From positions 1 through 58,767 of the forward strand of contig JAFSFT010000010.1 in NCBI GenBank assembly GCA_017435045.1: DNA of 58,767 nt, given 5' to 3'. Of this stretch, positions 16,361-25,880 are shown in pieces. A program made the position numbers and the translations under genes. This DNA comes from Oscillospiraceae bacterium (GTDB lineage Bacteria > Bacillota > Clostridia > Oscillospirales > Ruminococcaceae). Below the pieces are notes generated by a model. It worked only from the letters and a program-made list of their open reading frames with translations. It searched no databases and was not told the origin of the DNA. Every line of letters starts with the position of its first letter. The first letter of the stretch is position 1.

Positions 16361-17740
16361 ATGATACATCAGTATAAATTAGGCGATTACAATATTGTGC
16401 TGGATGTCTGCTCCGGCTCTGTGCACGCAGTGGACGAGGTTGCATACGATATAATCGCTATGTACGAGGATAACGAAAAAGCGGATATCATTGCTGCGAT
16501 TGCAGAAAAATATGCAGACCGCAAAGATATAACCGCAGAGGATATTGAGGAATGCTATGCACAGGTTACCTCACTTAAAGATGCGGGCAAGCTGTTTGCA
16601 CCCGACACATTTGAAGGTATGGCAGGACATCTCAAGGCAAAGACATCGGGCGTTGTAAAGGCACTGTGTCTGCATATTGCACACACCTGCAACCTCAACT
16701 GCGAATACTGCTTTGCATCCCAGGGCAAATATCACGGCGAACGTGCTATGATGAGCTTTGAGGTGGGCAAGCGCGCCTTCGACTGGCTTATAGAAAATTC
16801 AGGCAGCCGCAGAAACCTTGAGGTGGACTTTTTCGGCGGCGAACCTCTGATGAATTTTGACGTAGTAAAACAGTTGGTGGAATATGCCCGCAGCATTGAA
16901 AAGGAAAAGGGCAAAAACTTCCGTTTTACACTTACAACCAACGGTGTGCTGGTGGATGACGATGTAATTGATTTCTGTAATAAAGAGATGAGCAACGTTG
17001 TGCTCAGTCTTGACGGCAGAAAAGAAGTTCACGACCGCTATCGTGTGGACTATGCAGGCAATGGCAGCTGGGAAAAAATTGTGCCTAAATTCCAGCGTTT
17101 TGTGGAAAAACGCGGCGGCAAAAACTATTATATGCGCGGCACATTTACCCACGCAAATCCGGATTTCTTAAAGGATATTCAGGTCATGCTGGACCTTGGC
17201 TTCAACGAGCTCAGCATGGAGCCGGTTGTGTGTGCAGCAGGTGACCCGTCCGAACTGACAGAAGCAGATTTTCCTGTTGTATGTCAGCAGTATGAAGAAC
17301 TTGCAAAGCTTATGCTTAAAAAAGATAAAGAGGGCAAGCCTTTTACCTTCTATCACTATATGATTGACCTCACAGGCGGCCCTTGCATATATAAACGCAT
17401 TTCGGGCTGCGGTTCAGGCACAGAATATATGGCGGTTACTCCTTGGGGTGACCTGTACCCATGTCACCAGTTTGTAGGTGATGACAGATTTAAGCTGGGT
17501 GACATCTGGAACGGTGTTACAAACACAGAAATTCAGGGCGAGTTTGCGGCCTGCAATGTATATGCACACCCTGAATGCCGCGACTGCTGGGCACGTCTTT
17601 ACTGTTCCGGCGGCTGTGCAGCAAATGCCTACCACGCAACAGGCAAGGTTACAGGTATTTATGAATACGGCTGCAGACTGTTTAAAAAACGTATGGAATG
17701 TGCAATAATGGTTGCGGTTGACAGAGCATTGGGAGAATAG
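16361..17740 (+). CDS. scfB: SCIFF radical SAM/SPASM maturase
   Basis: 459 residues from the ATG at 16361 behind GGGGAAAAGAGA; a longer in-frame ATG start at 16292 would sit inside the terminator. N-terminal about 90 residues form the peptide-binding (RRE-like) region. The radical-SAM motif is CNLNCEYC near residues 109-116. The C-terminal SPASM region has the cysteine-rich stretches GGPCIYKRISGCGSG, PCHQF, CRDCWARLYCSGGC and a final CRLF, matching two auxiliary [4Fe-4S] clusters. It installs thioether crosslinks in the peptide encoded just upstream. The decarboxylase gene follows after one base, so they are probably co-transcribed. Confidence 0.96.
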   Translation: MIHQYKLGDYNIVLDVCSGSVHAVDEVAYDIIAMYEDNEKADIIAAIAEKYADRKDITAEDIEECYAQVTSLKDAGKLFAPDTFEGMAGHLKAKTSGVVKALCLHIAHTCNLNCEYCFASQGKYHGERAMMSFEVGKRAFDWLIENSGSRRNLEVDFFGGEPLMNFDVVKQLVEYARSIEKEKGKNFRFTLTTNGVLVDDDVIDFCNKEMSNVVLSLDGRKEVHDRYRVDYAGNGSWEKIVPKFQRFVEKRGGKNYYMRGTFTHANPDFLKDIQVMLDLGFNELSMEPVVCAAGDPSELTEADFPVVCQQYEELAKLMLKKDKEGKPFTFYHYMIDLTGGPCIYKRISGCGSGTEYMAVTPWGDLYPCHQFVGDDRFKLGDIWNGVTNTEIQGEFAACNVYAHPECRDCWARLYCSGGCAANAYHATGKVTGIYEYGCRLFKKRMECAIMVAVDRALGE

Positions 17741-17741
17741 T

Positions 17742-19085
17742 ATGACAACACCAATATGCGACTTTGTGCGTAAATATGCAGCACAGAATTCTCTGCGTCT
17801 GCATATGCCCGGTCACAAGGGAACGGCTTTTTTAGGCTTTGAACATATGGATGTCACCGAAATTGACGGTGCAGACAGCCTTTACGAAGCAGACGGGATT
17901 ATAGCGGAAAGTGAGGCCAATGCATCGGCACTTTTTGGCTGCGATACCTTCTATTCTGCTGAAGGCTCGTCCCAGTGTATACGTGCAATGCTTTATCTTG
18001 CCTGCATGAGCGGGGAAAAGAAAGAAAAACCGCTGGTGCTGGCGGCAAGAAATGCCCACAAAACCTTTTTAAGTGCAGCAGCTTTGCTGGATATTGATAT
18101 CGGATGGCTGTATGGTGAAAACAGAGGGGCATATCTAAGCTGCGATGTAACGACACAATACCTTGAAAGGGCAATTGTTACTTCGGACAGAAAACCTGCT
18201 GCGGTGTACATAACAAGCCCGGATTATCTGGGCAATATTGCCGATATAAAATCACTTGCGGAGGTGTGCCACAGACACGGAGTGTTGCTGTTGGTGGACA
18301 ACGCTCACGGTGCATATCTGCGTTTTTTGTCACAGACACAGCATCCGATAGACCTTGGTGCTGATGTATGCTGCGATTCTGCACACAAAACCCTGCCTGT
18401 GCTTACAGGCGGTGCATATCTGCACATATCACCGAGGGTATCGGAAAAACTGTCTCATATGGCAAAAAATGCACTTGCAATGTTTGGCTCCACCAGCCCG
18501 TCATATATAATTATGCAGTCGCTGGATATGGCAAATAAATATGTTGCGGACGGATACGGCAACAGGCTTGAAGTGTGCTGCAAAAGGGTGGAAAACTTAA
18601 AAAAGGTACTCAGGGAAAAAGGCTTTATACTTTCGGGCTGTGAGCCGTTAAAGGTTACGATAGCCGCAAAAAACTATGGCTACACAGGAAAAGAACTTGC
18701 AGATATTCTGTTTGAAAAAAACATAGTCTGCGAATTCAGCGACCCGGATTTTACAGTGTTTATGTTTACACCCGAGATAAGTGATGAACAGTTTATATAT
18801 CTCGAGGAGGTTATCTGCAATATACCCCGTAAAGAGACTATAAAATCTGTTCCGCCTGAATTCTGCAAAGCCAATAAGGCAATGTCGGTAAGAGAAGCGG
18901 CATTTTCAATGTGTGAAGAAATATCTGCAACGGATGCCGTTGGCAGAGTGCTTGCCGTGGCAGCAGTGGGCTGTCCGCCTGCTGTGCCTATCGTAGTATG
19001 CGGTGAGTTAATTGATAAAAATGCTGTTGAATGCTTTGAATATTATGGAATAGACAGCTGCTGTGTGGTTAAACAGCAGCCGTAG
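17742..19085 (+). CDS. Orn/Lys/Arg decarboxylase-family PLP enzyme (short form)
   Basis: 447 residues from the ATG at 17742, one base after the maturase stop, with GGGAGA as ribosome site. The fold-type I PLP domain shows LRLHMPGHKGT at the N terminus, AEGSSQCIRAML, LVDNAHGAYL and the lysine that binds PLP in CDSAHKTLPVLTGG. Length fits the short YaaO/SpeA-like subgroup that lacks the N-terminal wing domain. Substrate could be arginine, lysine or ornithine; the sequence does not decide. Its coupling to the SCIFF operon may be a simple read-through arrangement. Confidence 0.92.
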   Translation: MTTPICDFVRKYAAQNSLRLHMPGHKGTAFLGFEHMDVTEIDGADSLYEADGIIAESEANASALFGCDTFYSAEGSSQCIRAMLYLACMSGEKKEKPLVLAARNAHKTFLSAAALLDIDIGWLYGENRGAYLSCDVTTQYLERAIVTSDRKPAAVYITSPDYLGNIADIKSLAEVCHRHGVLLLVDNAHGAYLRFLSQTQHPIDLGADVCCDSAHKTLPVLTGGAYLHISPRVSEKLSHMAKNALAMFGSTSPSYIIMQSLDMANKYVADGYGNRLEVCCKRVENLKKVLREKGFILSGCEPLKVTIAAKNYGYTGKELADILFEKNIVCEFSDPDFTVFMFTPEISDEQFIYLEEVICNIPRKETIKSVPPEFCKANKAMSVREAAFSMCEEISATDAVGRVLAVAAVGCPPAVPIVVCGELIDKNAVECFEYYGIDSCCVVKQQP

Positions 19086-19151
19086 CTTGTGTACAGGCAA
19101 ACTGATATTTGTTATAAAACAAGTAAGCAAAAATTGTACAATAATAATCAG

Positions 19152-19195
19152 ATATCCGCTGTTCCGCTTAGTGCAGGGCAGCGGATATTTATATT
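19152..19195 (+). terminator. Terminator of the SCIFF-decarboxylase unit
   Basis: ATATCCGCTG pairs with CAGCGGATAT, followed by TTTATATTT. Confidence 0.8.
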
Positions 19196-19291
19196 TGCAT
19201 TGTTTTGGCAGTACGGGTTATAGGCAACCAATTACATACTGTACAGCAAAATAAGTTGTGTGATAATTGAGATATTAATAGTAAAAATTTG

Positions 19292-19320
19292 TTGCAATAA
19301 TGTGACAGATGGAATATAAT
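19292..19320 (+). promoter_or_regulatory. Promoter of hpt and purine permease
   Basis: TTGCAA at 19292-19297, 17-base spacer, TATAAT at 19315-19320. No purine riboswitch signature is seen in the leader. Confidence 0.8.
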
Positions 19321-19382
19321 ATTGATGTATTGGTTGACTTTGACAATACAGACTTTTGGTGAAATTACATAGGAGAAAAATA

Positions 19383-19937
19383 ATGATAAGAAGCGTTGAA
19401 GAATTTAACAGAAGCATTAAATCCGTAATGATAGCCGAAGAAGAAATCAAAGACAGAATTGCACAGGCAGCAAAGGAGATTGACTCCTGGTACGACGGCA
19501 CCCCGATTTTACTGGTAAGTATACTCAAGGGTGCTTTTGTGTTTATGGCAGATATTTGCCGTGCGGTTACAGTTCCTTGCGAAATTGGTTTTATGTGTGC
19601 ACAGAGTTATTACAGCGGCACAGAATCTTCCGGTATTGTTAACATCACAATGGACCTTGACCGTGATGTTACAAACTATCACGTAGTTATTATCGAGGAT
19701 ATTATCGATACAGGCAGAACACTTAATGACGTTGTAAAACTGTTAAAAGCCCGTAATCCAAAATCATTGCGTATTGTTACTTTGCTGGACAAACCTGCAA
19801 GACGTGTTGTGAAACTGGAGCCTGACGTTGCACTGTTCACAATTCCTGATAAGTTTATTATCGGTTATGGTCTGGACTATGATGAATACTTCCGCAATCT
19901 TCCATATATAGCAGAATTTAATCAAGAGGAATTATAA
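19383..19937 (+). CDS. hpt: Hypoxanthine phosphoribosyltransferase
   Basis: 184 residues from the ATG at 19383 after AGGAGAAA; an in-frame ATG 27 bases upstream has no ribosome site. It converts hypoxanthine (and usually guanine) with PRPP to nucleotides in purine salvage. The PRPP-binding loop is VVIIEDIIDTGRTLNDV, with VSILKGAFVFMADI and RIVTLLDKPARR also typical. The purine permease gene begins two bases after its stop, so uptake and salvage are co-expressed. Confidence 0.97.
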   Translation: MIRSVEEFNRSIKSVMIAEEEIKDRIAQAAKEIDSWYDGTPILLVSILKGAFVFMADICRAVTVPCEIGFMCAQSYYSGTESSGIVNITMDLDRDVTNYHVVIIEDIIDTGRTLNDVVKLLKARNPKSLRIVTLLDKPARRVVKLEPDVALFTIPDKFIIGYGLDYDEYFRNLPYIAEFNQEEL

Positions 19938-19939
19938 TT

Positions 19940-21304
19940 ATGTTGGAAAAAGTTTTTAGATTAAAAGAAAACAATACAACAGCCAAAACAGAAATTGCAG
20001 CAGGTATTACAACCTTTATGACAATGGCTTATATTCTGGCTGTTAACCCTAGCATCCTCAGTGATGCAGGCATGGACCCTAATGCTGTGCTTATCGCAAC
20101 ATGTCTGGCATCCTTTATCGGCACAATCCTGATGGGCCTTTATGCAAATCTTCCGTTTGCACTCTCTGCAGGTATGGGTCTTAACGCATATCTTGCATAT
20201 ACAGTAGTTCTCGGTCAGGGTGTTTCCTGGCAGGTAGCACTTTTTGCAGTATTTGTAGAAGGTCTTATATTTATCCTTCTTTCCCTTACAAATGTGCGTG
20301 AAGCAATATTTAACGCAATACCACTTACACTTAAAAAAGGTGTTTCTGTAGGTATCGGTCTGTTTATTGCATTTATCGGTCTTCAGAATGCAGGCCTTTC
20401 TGTAGACTCTTCCACACTTGTAACAATTACAAGCTTTACAGATAATTTCAGCACAAAGGGTATCTGTGCACTGCTTGCAGTTATCGGTCTTCTGATTACA
20501 GCTGTTCTCTATATCAAGAATATCAAAGGTTCTATCCTTATCGGTATTGTTATCACCTGGGGTCTTGGTATGGTATGTCAGTTGGCAGGCATCTATGTTC
20601 CAAACCCAGAGGTTGGTGCATACAGCCTTTTCCCATCCGGTGTTATGAGTGCTGACTTTTCTGCACTTGGCAAAACATTCGGTCAGTGCTTCAAGATTGA
20701 TTTCAGCGGTGTTGGTATCTTCAACTTTATTGTAATTATCTTCTCCTTCCTGTTTGTTGACCTGTTTGATACACTGGGTACACTTATCGGTGTTGCAACA
20801 AAAGCAGATATGATTGATGACGAAGGCAAGCTGCCAAATATCAAACCGGCACTTATGGCTGACGCTGTGGCTACAAGTGCAGGTGCTGTTCTCGGTACAT
20901 CCACAGTTACAACATTTGTAGAATCCTCTGCAGGTGTTGCAGCAGGCGGCCGTACAGGCCTTACAGCAATCACAACAGGTGTTCTGTTCCTGCTTGCTAC
21001 ATTGTTTTCACCATTGTTTACATCAATTCCTTCCTTTGCAACTGCTCCTGCACTTATCTTTGTAGGTTTCCTTATGTTTGAAACAGTTGTAGAAATTAAA
21101 TTTGATTCCAAAAACCTTGCAGAAGCAATTCCTGCATATCTGTGTATCCTTGCAATGCCACTGTTCTACAGCATCTCCGAAGGTATCTGCCTTGGCGTTA
21201 TCTCCTATGTTGTAATTCAGACACTTACAGGCAAAGCAAAAGAAGTTAAACCACTTATGTATGTTCTTGCAGTTCTGTTTGTTCTCAAATATGTATTCCT
21301 TTAA
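19940..21304 (+). CDS. Guanine/hypoxanthine permease, AzgA-type NCS2 family
   Basis: 454 residues with about 12 to 14 hydrophobic segments. N-terminal KTEIAAGITTFMTMAYILAVNPSIL and LPFALSAGMGLNAYLAYTVV (read as short consecutive motifs) are typical of the AzgA/PbuG branch, as are LFDTLGTLIGVA and STVTTFVESSAGVAAGGRTG. It imports hypoxanthine, guanine or adenine with protons. Directly after hpt in one transcript, followed by a strong terminator. Confidence 0.96.
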   Translation: MLEKVFRLKENNTTAKTEIAAGITTFMTMAYILAVNPSILSDAGMDPNAVLIATCLASFIGTILMGLYANLPFALSAGMGLNAYLAYTVVLGQGVSWQVALFAVFVEGLIFILLSLTNVREAIFNAIPLTLKKGVSVGIGLFIAFIGLQNAGLSVDSSTLVTITSFTDNFSTKGICALLAVIGLLITAVLYIKNIKGSILIGIVITWGLGMVCQLAGIYVPNPEVGAYSLFPSGVMSADFSALGKTFGQCFKIDFSGVGIFNFIVIIFSFLFVDLFDTLGTLIGVATKADMIDDEGKLPNIKPALMADAVATSAGAVLGTSTVTTFVESSAGVAAGGRTGLTAITTGVLFLLATLFSPLFTSIPSFATAPALIFVGFLMFETVVEIKFDSKNLAEAIPAYLCILAMPLFYSISEGICLGVISYVVIQTLTGKAKEVKPLMYVLAVLFVLKYVFL

Positions 21305-21326
21305 TATATAACTGAACTATATAAAC

Positions 21327-21355
21327 AAAGCACCGACGAATTTGTCGGTGCTTTT
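21327..21355 (+). terminator. Terminator of the hpt operon
   Basis: AAAGCACCGAC pairs with GTCGGTGCTTT. Confidence 0.9.
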
Positions 21356-21493
21356 GGATTTTGGAATAAAATATCTGGCAAAACTTGTTATGTACATTAT
21401 GCTGCATTGAAAAATTGTATGTAATGTGATATGATTAATCGGTTTGATTTTTGTTTATCAGAATAAAGATAAATGATTATATGGAGGCAAAAT

Positions 21494-22864
21494 ATGAGAT
21501 ATGATGTAATCATTATTGGTGCAGGCCCTGGCGGTATTTTTTCCGCTTACGAGCTTACAAAGCTTAATCCACAGCTTAAGGTTGCAGTTTTCGAGGCAGG
21601 ACATTGTCTTGAAAAACGTTTCTGTCCTATTGACGGAGATAAAATCAAAAGCTGTATCAGCTGTAAAAGTTGTTCTATTATGAGCGGTTTTGGCGGTGCA
21701 GGTGCGTTTTCTGATGGTAAGTATAACATCACAAACGATTTTGGCGGTACGCTTTATGAATATATCGGTAAGAAGCAGGCACTTGACCTGATGAAGTATG
21801 TTGACGACATCAATATGCATTATGGCGGAGAGGGCACAAAACTGTATACCACTGCAGGTACAAAATTCAAAACTCTCTGTATCCAGAACGACCTGCATCT
21901 GCTGGATGCCTCTGTACGCCATCTGGGTACAGATATCAACTATATAGTTCTTGGCAATCTTTACAATCACCTTAAGGACAAGGTTGATTTTTACTTTGAC
22001 ACTATGGTGGAAACAGTTTGTACTGCAGAAAACGGCTATGAGGTTAAAACTGCACAGGAAAGCTATTTCTGCAAAGACTGCGTAATTTCCGTAGGTCGTA
22101 TCGGCAGCAAATGGATGGAAAAAGTGTGCGGAGAAATGAATATTCCTACAAAATCCAACCGTGTTGACATCGGCGTAAGGGTGGAACTGCCTGCTGCAGT
22201 TTTTGCACACCTTACAGATGAACTTTACGAAAGCAAGATTGTTTACCGCACAGAAACCTACGGCGATAAGGTGCGTACCTTCTGTATGAACCCTAAAGGT
22301 GCTGTTGTAAACGAAAATACAAACGGTATTATCACAGTAAACGGTCACAGCTACGAAGACCCTGAAAAACAGACAGACAACACAAACTTTGCACTGCTGG
22401 TTGCAAAACACTTTTCCGAGCCTTTCAAGGACTCCAATGGATATGGCGAAAGCATTGCAAGACTCAGCAATATGCTGGGTGGCGGTGTTATTGTGCAGCG
22501 TTTTGGTGACCTTATCCGTGGCAGACGCTCCACACCTGACAGAATGAAGGACAGCTTTATGACACCTACACTCAATGCAACACCGGGCGATTTAAGCCTT
22601 GTGCTGCCAAAGCGTATTCTGGATGGTATTATCGAGATGATTTATGCACTGGATAAAGTTGCACCGGGCACAGCAAACGATGATACACTTCTCTATGGTG
22701 TAGAGGTTAAATTCTACAATATGGAGGTTGAGGTTAATGAACAGCTGGAGACAAAATACGATGGTCTTTACATTATCGGTGACGGCAGCGGCATAACCCA
22801 TTCTCTTTCCCATGCTTCTGCAAGCGGTGTACACGTTGCGCGCAATATTATAAATAAACAGTAA
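21494..22864 (+). CDS. FAD-dependent dehydrogenase (COG2509-type)
   Basis: 456 residues from the ATG at 21494, preceded by GGAGG. The Rossmann FAD motif IIIGAGPGGIFSAYEL starts at residue 6. Also seen: CPIDGDKIKSCISCKSC, SGFGGAGAFSDGKYN, and near the C terminus GDGSGITHSLSHASASGVHVA, which closes the FAD site. The CISCKSCSIMSGFGGAG block is shared by this uncharacterised clade and may bind a cofactor or substrate through cysteines. Flanked by terminators, so it is a single-gene unit. Reaction not known. Confidence 0.9.
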   Translation: MRYDVIIIGAGPGGIFSAYELTKLNPQLKVAVFEAGHCLEKRFCPIDGDKIKSCISCKSCSIMSGFGGAGAFSDGKYNITNDFGGTLYEYIGKKQALDLMKYVDDINMHYGGEGTKLYTTAGTKFKTLCIQNDLHLLDASVRHLGTDINYIVLGNLYNHLKDKVDFYFDTMVETVCTAENGYEVKTAQESYFCKDCVISVGRIGSKWMEKVCGEMNIPTKSNRVDIGVRVELPAAVFAHLTDELYESKIVYRTETYGDKVRTFCMNPKGAVVNENTNGIITVNGHSYEDPEKQTDNTNFALLVAKHFSEPFKDSNGYGESIARLSNMLGGGVIVQRFGDLIRGRRSTPDRMKDSFMTPTLNATPGDLSLVLPKRILDGIIEMIYALDKVAPGTANDDTLLYGVEVKFYNMEVEVNEQLETKYDGLYIIGDGSGITHSLSHASASGVHVARNIINKQ

Positions 22865-22871
22865 TAAAAAT

Positions 22872-22916
22872 ACACAGCTGAAAACGGTTATGTGCCGCAG
22901 TTCAGCTGTGTTTTAT
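22872..22916. terminator. Terminator after the flavoprotein gene
   Basis: ACACAGCTGAA pairs with TTCAGCTGTGT, followed by TTTATTT. Confidence 0.85.
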
Positions 22917-22987
22917 TTATATAATTCTGTTTTGTTGTATTAAATTTGATGTGCAGGACATAACAAAACAGCAGGGCTATATACAGG

Positions 22988-23647
22988 TTAAAGCAAGGTA
23001 AACTGATTTTTGTGAAAGTAAAGCAGTCCCTCATCACGCATTTTGCACAGCTCATTGGACATGGCACTGCGGTCTACAGACAAAAAATCTGCCAGCTGCT
23101 GACGGTTGAAAGGAATGGTGAAACTTTCGCTGTGGGACAGTGCTGCCTGCTCTGAAAGATAGGAAATCAGCTTTTCTCTTGTGGAACGCTGGGAGATATG
23201 TCCCATCTTCTGAACCAGTCTTATGTTTTTTTCTGATAAAGCCACAAACAGATTCTGTATAACCTTTGCATGAAAAGGGCAGGAGGAAGAACAGGTGGTA
23301 AGCAAGGCTTTTATATCAAAAAAGCCTGCAACACAATCTTCCACGGCTACGGCATCATTAAGCATAACCTTGCGGTTGGCAAGGGCATAGGATTCTCCGA
23401 ACATATCGCCCGCCTCAATAACGCTGACAATACTGCGGTTGCCCCAGAAGTCATCCCTTTGTATATGCAGACTGCCCTCAAGCAGTATAGTCAGATATCG
23501 TGGACTGTCTCCCTGACTGAAGATATACTCGCCTTTTTTGTATCGGCGGATTTTTGGCTGCATACAGTTTGACAAAAGTTCTATCTCGGTTTCAGATATA
23601 TCTGAAAAGACAGGGGAGTTTTTTAAAACTGAAATATATTTTTTCAT
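22988..23647 (-). CDS. Crp/Fnr-family transcriptional regulator
   Basis: 219 residues; the start is the ATG at 23647 (minus strand) with AAAGGTG upstream. The N-terminal cyclic-nucleotide-like barrel includes YKKGEYIFSQGDSPRYL and EAGDMFGESYAL. The C-terminal winged helix contains FNRQQLADFLSVDRSAMSNE. Cysteines in CSSSCPFH precede the dimerisation helix, a common feature of clostridial members that may sense redox or metals, although it is not the four-cysteine cluster of classical Fnr. It is divergent from the flavorubredoxin gene, which it may control, and could also act on the palindrome before desulfoferrodoxin. Confidence 0.93.
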   Translation of the reverse strand: MKKYISVLKNSPVFSDISETEIELLSNCMQPKIRRYKKGEYIFSQGDSPRYLTILLEGSLHIQRDDFWGNRSIVSVIEAGDMFGESYALANRKVMLNDAVAVEDCVAGFFDIKALLTTCSSSCPFHAKVIQNLFVALSEKNIRLVQKMGHISQRSTREKLISYLSEQAALSHSESFTIPFNRQQLADFLSVDRSAMSNELCKMRDEGLLYFHKNQFTLL

Positions 23648-23798
23648 ACATATCACCTTTTGTTGTAAAAACAACGGAATATTTGGGAAAATTATACTAT
23701 AATATGAGCATAAAATCAATTGAAAATTAACTTATAAATGCTATAATATAGTTATTAATTTAACATTAATCGGAATTGTAAAAAGGAGAAAACCCAAA

Positions 23799-25103
23799 AT
23801 GTACATTTCAAACGACATCAGATATATTGGCGTAAACGACCATAAAATTGACCTTTTTGAAGGTCAGTACGTTGTTCCAAACGGTATGGCATATAACTCT
23901 TATATCATTATGGACGAAAAAACTGCAGTAATGGATTCTGTTGACGGCAATTTTACACAGGAATGGCTGGATAAAATTGCAGCAGAACTGAACGGCAGAA
24001 AGTTGGACTATCTTGTTGTGCAGCATATGGAGCCTGACCACTCCGCAAGCATTCTCGATTTTACAAAAGCATATCCGGAGGCAAAAATTGTTTCTTCCTC
24101 CAAAGCTTTTGCAATGATGAAAAACTTTTTCGGCACCGATTTTGCGGAAAAGCAGGTTGTTGTAAACGAGGGCAGCAAGCTTTGCCTTGGTAAGCACGAA
24201 CTTAACTTTGTAACAGCACCAATGGTTCACTGGCCGGAAGTTATAATGACATACGACAGCACAGACAAGGTTTTGTTCTCTGCTGACGCTTTTGGCAAAT
24301 TCGGTGCACTTGACGTGGAAGAAGACTGGGCCTGCGAAGCAAGAAGATACTATATCGGTATTGTTGGCAAATACGGCTCTCAGGTGCAGGCAGTATTGAG
24401 AAAAGCTGCAAAGCTGGATATAGCAACAATCTGTCCGCTCCATGGTCCTGTGCTCAGCGAAAATCTTGGTTACTACATCAACCTCTATGACATCTGGTCC
24501 AGCTACAGACCGGAAGAAGAAGGTGTTGTAATTGCATATACATCTATATACGGCAATACAAAAAAGGCTGTTATGCAGCTGGCAGAACAGCTGGAAGCCA
24601 AAGGCTGCAAAGTTGTGGTTAACGACCTTGCACGCTGCGACTGGGCAGAAGCTGTTGAAGATGCATTCCGCTATTCAAAACTTGTTCTGGCAACAACAAC
24701 CTACAATGCAGATATTTTCCCGTTTATGCGTCAGTTTATTGACCATCTTACAGAACGCAATTTCTCAAACAGAACAGTTGCTTTTATTGAAAACGGCACA
24801 TGGGCACCTGTTGCAGCAAAGATTATGAAAGGTATGTTTGAAAAGAGCAAGGAACTTACATTTGCGGAAAACACAGTAAAAATTATGTCTGCACTCAATG
24901 CAGAAAGCTCTGCACAGCTTGCAGCACTTGCAGAAGAACTTGCAGCAGGCAGCATAGAAACTGTGGAAGAAGCACCAAAGGGACCAAGCAAACGCTTTGA
25001 ATGTTCTGTTTGCGGTTATATTTACGAAGGCGAAACACTGCCTGAAGACTTTGTATGCCCGATCTGTCAGCTTGGTGCGGAAGTTTTTGAAGAAATTGAA
25101 TAA
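23799..25103 (+). CDS. Flavodiiron protein with C-terminal rubredoxin (flavorubredoxin)
   Basis: 434 residues in three domains. Residues 1-250 are a diiron metallo-beta-lactamase domain with QHMEPDHS and later MVHWPEV, SADAFG and CPLHGP. Residues 255-395 are flavodoxin-like (YTSIYGNTKKA). The C-terminal 40 residues are rubredoxin with CSVCGYIYEG and CPICQLG. Such enzymes reduce oxygen to water or NO to nitrous oxide with electrons from NAD(P)H via rubredoxin; the built-in rubredoxin shortens the chain. Divergent from a Crp/Fnr gene with about 150 bases of shared promoter region (23648-23798). Confidence 0.95.
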   Translation: MYISNDIRYIGVNDHKIDLFEGQYVVPNGMAYNSYIIMDEKTAVMDSVDGNFTQEWLDKIAAELNGRKLDYLVVQHMEPDHSASILDFTKAYPEAKIVSSSKAFAMMKNFFGTDFAEKQVVVNEGSKLCLGKHELNFVTAPMVHWPEVIMTYDSTDKVLFSADAFGKFGALDVEEDWACEARRYYIGIVGKYGSQVQAVLRKAAKLDIATICPLHGPVLSENLGYYINLYDIWSSYRPEEEGVVIAYTSIYGNTKKAVMQLAEQLEAKGCKVVVNDLARCDWAEAVEDAFRYSKLVLATTTYNADIFPFMRQFIDHLTERNFSNRTVAFIENGTWAPVAAKIMKGMFEKSKELTFAENTVKIMSALNAESSAQLAALAEELAAGSIETVEEAPKGPSKRFECSVCGYIYEGETLPEDFVCPICQLGAEVFEEIE

Positions 25104-25127
25104 GAACAAAATATATTTTTACACAGC

Positions 25128-25157
25128 ATCCCTGCATAGAATGCGGGGATGTTTTTT
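25128..25157 (+). terminator. Terminator of the flavorubredoxin gene
   Basis: CATCCCTGCA pairs with TGCGGGGATG, followed by six T. Confidence 0.9.
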
Positions 25158-25233
25158 GTTGATTTATGTTATAGTGTATTATATAATTTTAATATTGAAT
25201 GTAAAGCAGGCTTAAAAAAGGAGTTAATATATT

Positions 25234-25710
25234 ATGTTCAGAGAACTTGTAAGAAAAAACAAACAGCTTTCAGATGAGGAATGCAGAAAGCTGCTTATTG
25301 AAGAAACAAGAGGTGTTTTGTCTGTGCTTGGCGATGATGATTACCCCTATGGCATGCCAATGAACCACTGGTATAACGAGGAAGACGGCAAAATTTATTT
25401 CCATTGCGGCAATATAGGCCACAGGCTTGAAGCACTGCGCAAACATGACAAGGTATCATTCTGTGTGTATGACAAAGGTTATAAAGAAGACGGCCACTGG
25501 GCATATAAGGTTAAAAGCGTTATCGTTTTTGGCAGAATAGAAATTATTGACGATATGGATAAAATTATTGATATTACAACAAAGCTCAGCTATAAGTTTA
25601 TTCAGGATGATGAATATATCAAAGGCGAAATTGCATCCAGTGCACACAGAACACTGCTGCTGCAGCTTAACCCAGAACATATCTGCGGCAAACTGGTTAC
25701 AGAGTCGTAA
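25234..25710 (+). CDS. Pyridoxamine 5'-phosphate oxidase-family flavoprotein (Nim-like)
   Basis: 158 residues of the split-barrel FMN-binding fold. RGVLSVLGDDDYPYGMPMNHW and KIYFHCGNIGHRLEALRKHDKV are typical of the NimA/general-stress group. Members bind FMN or F420-like cofactors; NimA-type members can reduce nitroimidazoles to amines. Single gene behind AAAGGAG. No specific function can be assigned beyond flavin-dependent reduction. Confidence 0.88.
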   Translation: MFRELVRKNKQLSDEECRKLLIEETRGVLSVLGDDDYPYGMPMNHWYNEEDGKIYFHCGNIGHRLEALRKHDKVSFCVYDKGYKEDGHWAYKVKSVIVFGRIEIIDDMDKIIDITTKLSYKFIQDDEYIKGEIASSAHRTLLLQLNPEHICGKLVTES

Positions 25711-25723
25711 AATTCTATTTAAA

Positions 25724-25751
25724 ACAGCCGACAATCAATTTTGTCGGCTGA
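25724..25751 (+). terminator. Hairpin after the Nim-like gene
   Basis: CAGCCGACAA pairs with TTGTCGGCTG. It lacks a clear T-run. Confidence 0.6.
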
Positions 25752-25845
25752 ACTTGTACTAAAAAAACGGATTTACTGAAAAAATGCAAAAAAAACGAAA
25801 ATCAAAATTTTTATAAAAATATTTTAAAAAAATTTAAAAAAAGGC

Positions 25846-25877
25846 TTGCTTTTTGTAAAAAGATGTGGTATTATAAT
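25846..25877 (+). promoter_or_regulatory. Promoter of tRNA-Leu(GAG), copy 2
   Basis: TTGCTT at 25846-25851, 17-base spacer, TATTAT overlapping TATAAT, the same arrangement as copy 1. Confidence 0.75.
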
Positions 25878-25880
25878 TGA

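Noticed and set aside
19200-19382. Possible purine riboswitch before hpt
   Set aside because: None of the conserved junction bases or loop-loop pairs of the purine class can be found.
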